The notes under the pieces: generated by a model
Databases searched by the model: none
Told to the model about the DNA's origin: nothing
What the model saw: only the letters and a program-made list of their open reading frames with translations
Made by a program: the position numbers and the translations under genes
Source of the DNA: RSA11 sp965652565
GTDB taxonomy: Bacteria; Actinomycetota; Thermoleophilia; Solirubrobacterales; 70-9
Reading direction: 5' to 3'
DNA: 8,284 bases
Assembly: GCA_965652565.1 (NCBI GenBank)
Contig: CBFGWL010000096.1
Span: 1 to 8,284, forward strand
Shown: one piece after another, positions 1 through 6,187 of the stretch
Numbering within the stretch: position 1 is the first letter of the stretch
Layout: the number at the start of each line of letters is the position of its first letter

Positions 1-54
1 GGCGAGAAGCTCGAGACGCCGGGGTCGCTGCGGTATGAGGGTGTGGAGGCATAA
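1..54 (+). CDS. 3' end of an unidentified protein (partial)
   Basis: Frame 1 is open from the window edge and ends at TAA (52-54), encoding 17 residues: GEKLETPGSLRYEGVEA. The peptide looks like ordinary protein and the other two forward frames look less so. A strong hairpin follows 31 bases after the stop, as expected at a gene end, and the gene would converge on the galE end of the minus-strand operon. Too little is visible to name a family. The call rests on the open frame and the hairpin only. Confidence 0.4.
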   Translation, partial: GEKLETPGSLRYEGVEA

Positions 55-85
55 CCGGCGCACGCCCGCACTATGCGAAGGACTG

Positions 86-109
86 GGGCCCGCTCGCTCG
101 AGCGGGCCC
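86..109. terminator. GC-rich hairpin between convergent genes, probable bidirectional terminator
   Basis: A perfect 10-bp stem (GGGCCCGCTC pairing with GAGCGGGCCC) encloses a 4-base loop. It lies 31 bases after the plus-strand stop at 54 and 10 bases beyond the galE stop at 120. Neither side has a real U-run; only TT and TTCT follow on the plus strand, so it is not a textbook intrinsic terminator. Its position between two convergent gene ends and its stability support a shared transcript end or 3'-end protection. Confidence 0.7.
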
Positions 110-119
110 TTGCGCGTTC

Positions 120-1082
120 TCAGGCACGCGCCCGACCCCGCGGCTCGCGAAACCACTGGGCCGTGAGCCGCAGCCCTTCCGCCACCGGCGTGTGCGGCAC
201 CCACCCGAGCTCCCGCTCCGCACGCTTCGGAGAGATCGCGACCCGCTCCACCTCGCCGGCTCGCGGCGGCTCGTACTGCGGTTCAAAGGCGCGGCCGTAG
301 GCGTCGCCCAGGCGCGCACCGAGCTCGAGCACGTCAGTTTGGATGCCGGTGCCGACGTTGAAGACCCCCGCGACATCCCGCCGCTCGTGGGCGGCGAGGA
401 ACGCGTCCACCACGTCACCCACGTAGACGTAGTCGCGGGTCTGGCGGCCGTCGCCGAAGACGCGCGGCTGCTCGCCGCGGCCGAGCGCGTTGCAGAAGAT
501 CGCGACCACGCCCGCCTCGCCGTGCGGGTCCTGGCGCGGGCCGTAGACGTTGCCGAGGCGAAGCGCCGCCCCCGACACGACGCCGACCCGGTCATACAGC
601 CCGACGTAGCCCTCCGCCGCGAACTTGCTCTGGCCGTACGGCGCCTCGGGCAGGCAGGGCGCCGTCTCATCGAAGGGGAGCTTCGCCGCCGCGCCCTCGC
701 CGTAGATCGCCCCGCCCGTCGACGCGAGCACGAACCGCACCTCCCCTCCCCCGCGCTTCGCGGCCTCGAGCAGGTTGATCGTGCCCGCGACGTTGACCTC
801 CAGGTCGAAGCGCGGATCGGCCACGGACTTGCGCACGTCGATCTGCGCGGCGAGGTGCAGCACCGCCGCGGGCCGGTGGCGCTCAAACAGCGCCTGGACC
901 GCTGTTGCGTCGCGCACGTCGCCGCGCACGAGCTCGGCACCCGCCGCCAGCGCCGCGGCGAGGTTCTTTCGCGACCCGCTCGAGAGATCGTCGAGCACGA
1001 CGACCCGCTCACCGCGCTCGAGCAGCGCGTCGACGACGTGCGAGCCGATGAACCCGGCCCCGCCTGTGACGAGGACGGTCAA
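120..1082 (-). CDS. galE: UDP-glucose 4-epimerase (GalE-type, extended SDR)
   Basis: Predicted NAD-dependent epimerase that interconverts UDP-galactose and UDP-glucose in the cytoplasm, the last Leloir step. The 320-residue product is of normal family length. The Rossmann motif TGGAGFIGSH is at residues 6-15, with acidic NAD-ribose residues at Asp31-Asp32 and HLAA at 76-79. The catalytic set is STGG (121-124) plus Tyr149-x3-Lys153 (YGQSK). The C-terminal half has RLGNVYGP (175-182) and the typical RDYVYVGDVV (216-225). The start chosen is TTG at 1082-1080, whose TTGA overlaps the galK stop; the open frame runs on upstream to 1247, but that stretch is a shadow of galK and the Rossmann fold begins right after the TTG. 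The fold alone could fit another NDP-sugar epimerase; GalE is inferred from galK and galT in the same operon. Last gene before the hairpin. Confidence 0.88.
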   Translation of the reverse strand: MTVLVTGGAGFIGSHVVDALLERGERVVVLDDLSSGSRKNLAAALAAGAELVRGDVRDATAVQALFERHRPAAVLHLAAQIDVRKSVADPRFDLEVNVAGTINLLEAAKRGGGEVRFVLASTGGAIYGEGAAAKLPFDETAPCLPEAPYGQSKFAAEGYVGLYDRVGVVSGAALRLGNVYGPRQDPHGEAGVVAIFCNALGRGEQPRVFGDGRQTRDYVYVGDVVDAFLAAHERRDVAGVFNVGTGIQTDVLELGARLGDAYGRAFEPQYEPPRAGEVERVAISPKRAERELGWVPHTPVAEGLRLTAQWFREPRGRARA

Positions 1083-2152
1083 GCCCGAGCGCTCGCCGAA
1101 ACCGGGCCGACCTGATTGACGACGATGCCCTCGCCCGGGCGGGCGAGCCAGAAGCGCGCCTCGCGGCCGCTCGCCCGGTGGTACTCGGCGGCGAGCTCGT
1201 TCAGGGCATCCGCGTCGGGCTCCCCCTCCACGAGGGCGATCGCGCACCCGCCGAAGCCGGCGCCGGTGAGCCGCGCGCCGAGCGCGCCCGGCAGCCTGCC
1301 GAGCAGGCCCACGAGCGCGTCGATCTCGGGGGTCGAGACGCCGAGATCGGCGCGCAGGCTCTCGTGCGCCGCAGCGAGCAGCCCGCCGAGCCGCGGCCGG
1401 TCGTCGGCGCGCAGCGCGGCGGCGAACTCCTCCACGCGAGCCGTCTCGCTCACCACGTGGCGCACGCGGCGCGCGAGGCGCTCGGGCAGCCCTGCCGTGG
1501 CGTCGTCAAGCTGGGCCGGGTCGAGCGCGGCGAGCTGGGCGACCCCGAGCCGCTCCCGGGCCTGCGCGAAGTCACGCGCGAGCTGCGCGTAGGCCCCGTC
1601 GGCGAGCCGCCGCTCGATTCCCGAGTGGGCGATCAACAGGCGCAGATCGCCGGGGAAGGGCACCGGCTCGACCGTGAGCTCCGCGCAGTCGATCAGCAGC
1701 GCGTGGCCGGCCTGACCCGACACCACCGCGAGCTGGTCCATGATCCCGCAGGGCACGCCGACGTAGTCGTTCTCCGCCCGCTGGCAGAGCTGCGCGAGGC
1801 GCACCGGCTCAAGCGGCTCCCCTCCCCCGTCGAGCGCCAGCGCGAGCGCGACGGTGAGCGCGGCCGACGAGGAGAGGCCGGCGCCGGGCGGCAGGGTGGC
1901 CTCGATGCGCCCACGCAGGGGCAGGGCCGGGCGGCCCTCGTCCGCGAGCGCGCGGATGACGGCGTCGATGTACTGGTCGGGCGAGCCGTCCGCCGAACGC
2001 AGATCCACACCGTCGCCCTCGCGATCGCCCTCGACGCGGACGGTCAGGCCGGCGAGGGCGACGGGCAGCACCGGCCCGCCGTTGAGGTCGGTGTATTCGC
2101 CGATCAGGTTGGCGCGGCCGGCGACCTCGACTTGGACCCGCTCTCCCGTCAG
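1079..2152 (-). CDS. galK: Galactokinase (GHMP kinase), probably starting at CTG
   Basis: Predicted ATP-dependent kinase making galactose 1-phosphate. With the start used here it has 357 residues, a normal GalK length. The galactokinase signature reads GRANLIGEYTDLNGG (12-26). The ATP loop is PPGAGLSSSAA (88-98), the catalytic stretch GVPCGIMDQ (132-140) has Asp139 as the base, and GHMP motif 3 is TGAGFGG (296-302). The first ATG/GTG/TTG in frame is GTG at 2071, which would remove the whole sugar-binding signature and is therefore wrong. The only sensible upstream codon is CTG at 2152-2150, which overlaps the preceding TGA as CTGA and has a GGGGG run about 7 bases before it, matching the NTGA overlaps elsewhere in this operon. 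An oddity is Tyr20 and Leu23 where GalKs usually have His and Tyr (GEHTDY). Other sugar kinases of this family are possible. Confidence 0.85.
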   Translation of the reverse strand: MTGERVQVEVAGRANLIGEYTDLNGGPVLPVALAGLTVRVEGDREGDGVDLRSADGSPDQYIDAVIRALADEGRPALPLRGRIEATLPPGAGLSSSAALTVALALALDGGGEPLEPVRLAQLCQRAENDYVGVPCGIMDQLAVVSGQAGHALLIDCAELTVEPVPFPGDLRLLIAHSGIERRLADGAYAQLARDFAQARERLGVAQLAALDPAQLDDATAGLPERLARRVRHVVSETARVEEFAAALRADDRPRLGGLLAAAHESLRADLGVSTPEIDALVGLLGRLPGALGARLTGAGFGGCAIALVEGEPDADALNELAAEYHRASGREARFWLARPGEGIVVNQVGPVSASARA

Positions 2153-3420
2153 CTCGCGACCCCCGCGGGCTCGCGCTCGGGCTCCACCACGATCTCCCCG
2201 CGGCGCATGACGAAGGTCACGTCGCGGCAGGCGCGCACGTCGGCGAGCGGGTCGCCCGCCACCGCGATCACGTCGGCCTCAAAGCCAGGCGCCAGCCGCC
2301 CGACCTGTTCGCCGAGCCGCAGGACGCCGGCCGCGGCCGAGGTCATCGCCCGCAGCGCAACCGCCGAAGGCACGCCCGCCTCGACCATCAGCTCGAGCTC
2401 CTGCGCGTTCTCGCCGTGCGGGTTCCAGGGCGGGCCGATGAAGTCGGTGCCGCCCACGATCGGCACGCCCGCGGCGAGCGTCTTCGGCAGGTCCTTGAGC
2501 TGGGCGGCGCGGTGGTTGCGCCCGGCCGCGCAATGCGCCTCGGGCACCCCGTACGGAGCCGCCTCGGCGAGGCGCGCCATGTGCCCGAGCGTCGGGCACA
2601 CCGGCTTGCCGCTCTCCGCGAGGCGCTCGCGCGTGCGCTCGCTGATCCCGTGAGCGTGCTGGATCTCGTCGACGTCGGCGTCGAGCGCCTGGTTCACCGC
2701 ATCGTCGCCGATGGCGTGCACGGTGACCGGCACGCCGTTGCGGTGCGCCTCATCGACGATCGCCCGGACCTCGTCGAGCGAGTAGCCCAGCACCTGCCGG
2801 TAGGGATCATCACCCCAGGCGCGGAACGCGTCCGACCAAGGTCCGCGGGAGAGCCCGACCTTGATCACGCCCGCGCCCGCGCGCAGGCGTCGGCGCACGA
2901 TCGCGCGCACGGCGTCGGGGCCGTCGGCGAGCATGTCGAGCCGGGCCATGTCCTCGACGGGGAGGTGCTGGTGGTCCCAGGAGCCGTTCGTGCCGCAGAT
3001 GAACTGCCCCGCGTAGATCACGCGCGGCCCCTCGATCAGCCCGTCCTCGATCGCCTGGGCGAGCGCGGGCGAGACCGCCGAGCCCAGATCGCGCACCGTG
3101 GTGAAGCCTGCGTGCAGCAGCCGCCGCGCGTCGCAAGCGGCAAACAGCGCCTTGTGCGCCTCGCCCTTCGTGACGAGCTCGTCCAGCGCGACCGCCGAGA
3201 CCCCGAAGAAGTGCAGGTGCGCGTCGATCAGCCCGGGCATGAGCGTCACATCGCCGAGGCTGATCTCGGTGGCCCCCGCCCCGCGCTCGCCCAGCTCCGC
3301 GCGCGGCCCGGCGAACTCGATGCGCCGATCCTCGCCGATCAGGACGACGGCATCGCGGACCAGCTGATCCGCGATGCCGTCGTAGAGCGCCCCAGCGGTG
3401 AGGAGGGATCGGGCGCTCAA
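2149..3420 (-). CDS. Metal-dependent amidohydrolase (imidazolonepropionase/prolidase-like)
   Basis: Amidohydrolase-superfamily enzyme of the imidazolonepropionase/Xaa-Pro dipeptidase-like group; the substrate is unknown. The 423-residue product shows the full metal-site set: HLH (His68, His70), a candidate carboxylated lysine at Lys187 (VIKVG), His235 (VTVHAIGDD), His255 (EIQHAHG) and Asp326 (GGTDF). TTVRDLG (107-113) and the terminal beta-sandwich strand APGFEADVIAV are also typical. It has no signal peptide, so it should be cytoplasmic. The start chosen is TTG at 3420-3418: its TTGA overlaps the stop of the binding-protein gene and AAGGAG lies 8 bases upstream. An ATG at 3441 adds seven residues and also has a GGAGG about 10 bases upstream, so it cannot be excluded. 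Coupling to an importer suggests it hydrolyses an imported amide, ester or lactam. The loop GTNGSWDHQHLP (143-154) is histidine-rich and may shape specificity. Confidence 0.85.
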   Translation of the reverse strand: MSARSLLTAGALYDGIADQLVRDAVVLIGEDRRIEFAGPRAELGERGAGATEISLGDVTLMPGLIDAHLHFFGVSAVALDELVTKGEAHKALFAACDARRLLHAGFTTVRDLGSAVSPALAQAIEDGLIEGPRVIYAGQFICGTNGSWDHQHLPVEDMARLDMLADGPDAVRAIVRRRLRAGAGVIKVGLSRGPWSDAFRAWGDDPYRQVLGYSLDEVRAIVDEAHRNGVPVTVHAIGDDAVNQALDADVDEIQHAHGISERTRERLAESGKPVCPTLGHMARLAEAAPYGVPEAHCAAGRNHRAAQLKDLPKTLAAGVPIVGGTDFIGPPWNPHGENAQELELMVEAGVPSAVALRAMTSAAAGVLRLGEQVGRLAPGFEADVIAVAGDPLADVRACRDVTFVMRRGEIVVEPEREPAGVAS

Positions 3421-4550
3421 TCCAGCGGCTCCTTGACCCATTCGACGAGGTCCTCCTGCTCGAGGAAGCGCTCGAACACCTGGGTGTCGAGGACGTACTT
3501 GTCGAGCTCGAAGTCGTCCGGGAGCTCGTCCTTGCTGGCGGCGTTGTAGAAGTCCGCCGAGCGCTCCCAGAAGAGCTCGGAGTCGGGGTTGTACGCGTTC
3601 TCGCGCGCCTCGTCGAGGGTCATGAACCAGTCCAGCTCGGAGGTCATGAGCTCCATGTCCTCGAGCGAGAAGTCCGCCGCCGCGCGCGAGTTGAGCTCGT
3701 CACGCAGGATGGGCAGCGTCTCGTCGGGCTGCTCCTTCATGTACTCCATGGTGCGGTACCAGACCGCGAGGAGCTTGTTGACGGTCTCCTCGTTCTCGTC
3801 GAGCCAGCCCTCCAGCGAGGCCATCGTGGAGTACCACAGGCCGGCGGGCCCGAGCACCTCGTGGCCGCCGAGGCTGATGTGCTTGTCCTCCTCGCTGAGC
3901 AGCTTGACCTCCTGCGGCAGCGAGCCCATGAAGTAGTCGCCCTCGCCGCGGGCGAACGCGAGCGCCGCCTTGCTGTCGTCGGCGAAGTCGACGATCTTGA
4001 TGTCGTCGGTCGACGCGCCGATCTGCTCGAGCGCGGCCTCCAAGAGCGGCTTGTAGGTGACCGACTTGATCGTGAACGTCTTGCCGAGGAGGTTCTTGAG
4101 GACCGTCTCCTTGGCCTCCTTCGGGCTCGCGCCCTTGTCGATCTCCTCCTGATAGGTGACGTCGCCGGTGCGCCCGACGATCATGAACCCCTTGTACTGG
4201 TTCGTGATCATCCAGTCGCGCAGCTCCGGCAGCTCCTTGTAGAGCGAGACGTTGCACTGGTGGCAGGTGGGGATCATGTCCACCTCGCCGCGGCGCATCG
4301 CGGTCGCGGCCTCGGTCGGGCCCGGGAAGGTGGTGAACTGGAACTCGAGCCCCTGCTCCTCGGGCAGGCCGAGCTTGTCGGCCACGACCCAGGGCAGGTA
4401 CTCCAGATACGGGCTCACCCCGATCCGCACGACGCTGCCGTCGCCGGTGCCGCCGGAGGCTTGATCCTCCGCCCCGCACGCGGCGACGCCGACCGCGCCC
4501 GTCGCCACCGCTACGGCGACGGCGAGCGCCTTGGTGATTCTGTTACGCAC
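3417..4550 (-). CDS. ABC transporter substrate-binding lipoprotein, NMT1/NitT-TauT type
   Basis: Extracytoplasmic ligand-capture component of the adjacent ABC importer, 377 residues. The N-terminus is a lipoprotein signal: basic RNRITK, a hydrophobic Ala/Val stretch, and VAAC with the acylated Cys at 25, then a Gly/Ser-rich linker. The mature domain opens with VVRIGVSPYLEYLPWVVADKLGL and continues with FTTFPGPTEAATAMRRGEVDM, the usual pattern of NMT1/THI5-like, SsuA/TauA-like binding proteins, whose ligands are small molecules rather than sugars. It carries CHQC at 96-99 in the expected ligand-cleft loop. The C-terminal half is rich in Asp and Glu. The start is GTG at 4550-4548 with AGGAG 8 bases upstream; this is the only gene in the operon with a real gap (27 bases) before it, consistent with higher expression of the binding protein. 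The ligand is not predictable from the sequence. Confidence 0.9.
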   Translation of the reverse strand: MRNRITKALAVAVAVATGAVGVAACGAEDQASGGTGDGSVVRIGVSPYLEYLPWVVADKLGLPEEQGLEFQFTTFPGPTEAATAMRRGEVDMIPTCHQCNVSLYKELPELRDWMITNQYKGFMIVGRTGDVTYQEEIDKGASPKEAKETVLKNLLGKTFTIKSVTYKPLLEAALEQIGASTDDIKIVDFADDSKAALAFARGEGDYFMGSLPQEVKLLSEEDKHISLGGHEVLGPAGLWYSTMASLEGWLDENEETVNKLLAVWYRTMEYMKEQPDETLPILRDELNSRAAADFSLEDMELMTSELDWFMTLDEARENAYNPDSELFWERSADFYNAASKDELPDDFELDKYVLDTQVFERFLEQEDLVEWVKEPLD

Positions 4551-4577
4551 TTTGACCTCTCCTCTCCTGTTTTCAGA

Positions 4578-5372
4578 TCAAGCGTTTCCGGTCACCGACG
4601 CGACGGCCCCGAGGCTCGCGCGCCTCTCCGTCCAGCGCGTGAACGGGCGTTCCGCGCGCTGGATCGCGAAGTCGAGAGCGACCGCGAGCACGCTGTAGAT
4701 CAGGACGATCAGCACGATTCCCGCGGTGTCCAGGTAGGACTGGCGGATGATCATCAGGTGCCCGAGGCCCACCTGGGCGCCGATGAACTCGGCCGCGACG
4801 TCGAGGCCCCACGAGACCGCCGCCGCCACCCGGATCGCGCCGAGCAGATGCGGCGAGATCGAGGGCAGGATCACCGTCCGGTAGATCGTCCAGCGGTCGG
4901 CGCCCAGCGTGAGCGCGGCCTTGATGTGGACGGCGGCGACGTTGCGGATCGCCTCCAGCGTCGTCACCCCGAGGATCACGGAGGTTCCCAGCGCGATCAG
5001 GGCGATCTGCGGCGCGCGGCCGATGCCGAACCACAACACGAAAAGCGGGATCAGCGCGAAGACGGGGACCGGCCGGATGAAGTCGAGCACCCCGCCGAAC
5101 ATCTCGCGCACGATCCGCGAGTAGGCCATCGCCAGCCCCATCGCGACGCCGATCAGCACGCCGAGCGCGAAGCCTGCAAGCGTCATCAGCACGCTGGATG
5201 CGATCGCCTCCGGCAGCTCGGGCCGCATCGCGTTGAACGAGGCCTCCAGGTCGCTGGGGCCGGGGACGAAGATCGGGTCGATCGCGCCGGTGAGCGTGAC
5301 CGCAAGCCACGCGGCGATCACCGCCGCCGGCACGACGACGCGCCGCAGGATGCGCAGGCCACGCCCGTTCAT
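4578..5372 (-). CDS. ABC transporter permease, NitT/TauT (SsuC-like) type
   Basis: Inner-membrane channel subunit of the importer, 264 residues, normal for this family. Hydrophobic segments lie near residues 12-30, 58-83, 99-117, 122-138, 176-195 and 217-238, giving about six membrane helices. The cytoplasmic loop that docks on the ATPase is the EAA-type motif at 151-174, with KAALTLGAD, the conserved Gly157 and VILPSISP. The pattern DFIRPVPVFALIPLFVLWFG is characteristic of SsuC/TauC/ThiX-like permeases. The ATG at 5372-5370 overlaps the ATPase stop as ATGA, with GGGAGG about 10 bases upstream. The open frame continues further upstream but is antisense-free shadow of the ATPase gene there. 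Forms the importer with the flanking ATPase and binding-protein genes. Confidence 0.92.
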   Translation of the reverse strand: MNGRGLRILRRVVVPAAVIAAWLAVTLTGAIDPIFVPGPSDLEASFNAMRPELPEAIASSVLMTLAGFALGVLIGVAMGLAMAYSRIVREMFGGVLDFIRPVPVFALIPLFVLWFGIGRAPQIALIALGTSVILGVTTLEAIRNVAAVHIKAALTLGADRWTIYRTVILPSISPHLLGAIRVAAAVSWGLDVAAEFIGAQVGLGHLMIIRQSYLDTAGIVLIVLIYSVLAVALDFAIQRAERPFTRWTERRASLGAVASVTGNA

Positions 5373-6187
5373 TCGGCGGCACCTCCCATCGCGCGCGAGA
5401 TCTCCTCGAGGATCACGCCGCGCATCTCCTGGAACTCGGGGGTGAGCTTCAGGCTCACGTCGCGGTGGTCGCCGAAGGGCACGTCGTGGACCGCCTGGAT
5501 GCGGCCGGGGTTGGCCGCCATGCAGACCACGCGGTCGCCGACGAAGAGCGCCTCCTCGAGATCGTGCGTGACGAAGACCGCGGTCGTGCCGTAGGCCTCG
5601 CAGGCACGCAGGAAGGCGACCTGCAGGCGCTCCTTCGTCATCGCGTCGAGCGCCGCGTAGGGCTCGTCCATCAGCAGGACGCGGGGGCGCACGGCGAGGG
5701 CGCGGGCGAGATCGACGCGCTTGCGCATGCCGCCGGAGAGCTCGCGGGGGTAGCTGGCGCCCACGTCGCCCAGGCCGACCAGCTCGAGGGCCTCGGTCGC
5801 GCGGCGCTCGCGCTCCTGCGCGTCGAGCTTTTGGATCCGCAGTCCGTACTCGACGTTGCGCCGGGCGGTCATCCACGGGAACACCGCGTCCTCCTGAAAG
5901 ACGGTGACGCGGTCGGGCCCGGGGCCGCTCACGGGCTCGCCGTCCATGAGGACCGTGCCGCTCTCGGGCTCGAGCAGCCCGCCGATCACGTGCAGCAGGG
6001 TGGTCTTGCCGCAGCCGCTCGGCCCGACGAGGCACACCACCTGGCCGGAGCCCACCGTGAGGTCGACGTCCTCGAGGATCGTCTTCTGGCCGTAGCCGGC
6101 CCGGATGCCCTCGAGCTCGAGCGTGCCCGTCTGTGGTTGCGGCGGGGGCGGTGCTGGTCGCTCAGCCAATTTCAGTCCCTCGCTCAT
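5369..6187 (-). CDS. ABC transporter ATPase, NitT/TauT (SsuB/TauB-like) type
   Basis: Cytoplasmic ATPase that powers the importer, 272 residues. Walker A is GPSGCGKT (55-62), the Q-loop Gln98 sits in VFQEDAVFPW, which is typical of the nitrate/taurine/sulfonate subclass, the signature is LSGGMRKR (150-157), Walker B is VLLMDEP (170-176) with Glu175, and the switch His208 is in VTHDLEEAL. A proline-rich N-terminal stretch (RPAPPPPQPQ, 10-19) precedes the fold and is unusual for a short ATPase of this group. The start is ATG at 6187-6185, overlapping the galT stop as ATGA, with a strong GGGAGGAGG about 8 bases upstream. The open frame extends upstream to 7291, but that part is another frame of galT. 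No C-terminal sugar-importer (MalK-like) regulatory domain is present, arguing against a sugar ABC system of that class. Confidence 0.94.
   Translation of the reverse strand: MSEGLKLAERPAPPPPQPQTGTLELEGIRAGYGQKTILEDVDLTVGSGQVVCLVGPSGCGKTTLLHVIGGLLEPESGTVLMDGEPVSGPGPDRVTVFQEDAVFPWMTARRNVEYGLRIQKLDAQERERRATEALELVGLGDVGASYPRELSGGMRKRVDLARALAVRPRVLLMDEPYAALDAMTKERLQVAFLRACEAYGTTAVFVTHDLEEALFVGDRVVCMAANPGRIQAVHDVPFGDHRDVSLKLTPEFQEMRGVILEEISRAMGGAAE

Noticed and set aside
1083..1247. ATG at 1247 as the galE start
   Set aside because: The added residues are a frame shadow of galK, and the NAD-binding motif begins immediately after the TTG at 1082.
2069..2152. galK as a pseudogene truncated at its 5' end
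   Set aside because: The galactokinase signature is intact in the same frame upstream of GTG 2071, with no stop or frameshift, so a rare start codon explains it better than decay.
4551..4577. Internal promoter, attenuator or riboswitch in the 27-base gap before the binding-protein gene
   Set aside because: The gap is a purine-rich ribosome binding region on the coding strand with no hairpin and no promoter-like hexamers; it is too short for a riboswitch.
3861..5594. Long plus-strand open frame of 577 codons, with others at 1178-2653, 2416-3549 and 6133-7893
   Set aside because: They are antisense to well-recognised genes, are rich in Arg, Ala, Asp and His with no domain motifs, and arise from the strong GC bias at third positions.
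5373..6035. N-terminal extension of the permease frame back to 6035
   Set aside because: It overlaps the ATPase gene in a different frame, is low-complexity Arg-rich sequence, and the ATG at 5372 gives a normal-length permease.
2149..6187. Recent mobile-element insertion as the origin of the cassette
   Set aside because: No transposase, integrase, terminal inverted repeats or target duplications are visible, and both edges are seamless 4-base overlaps.
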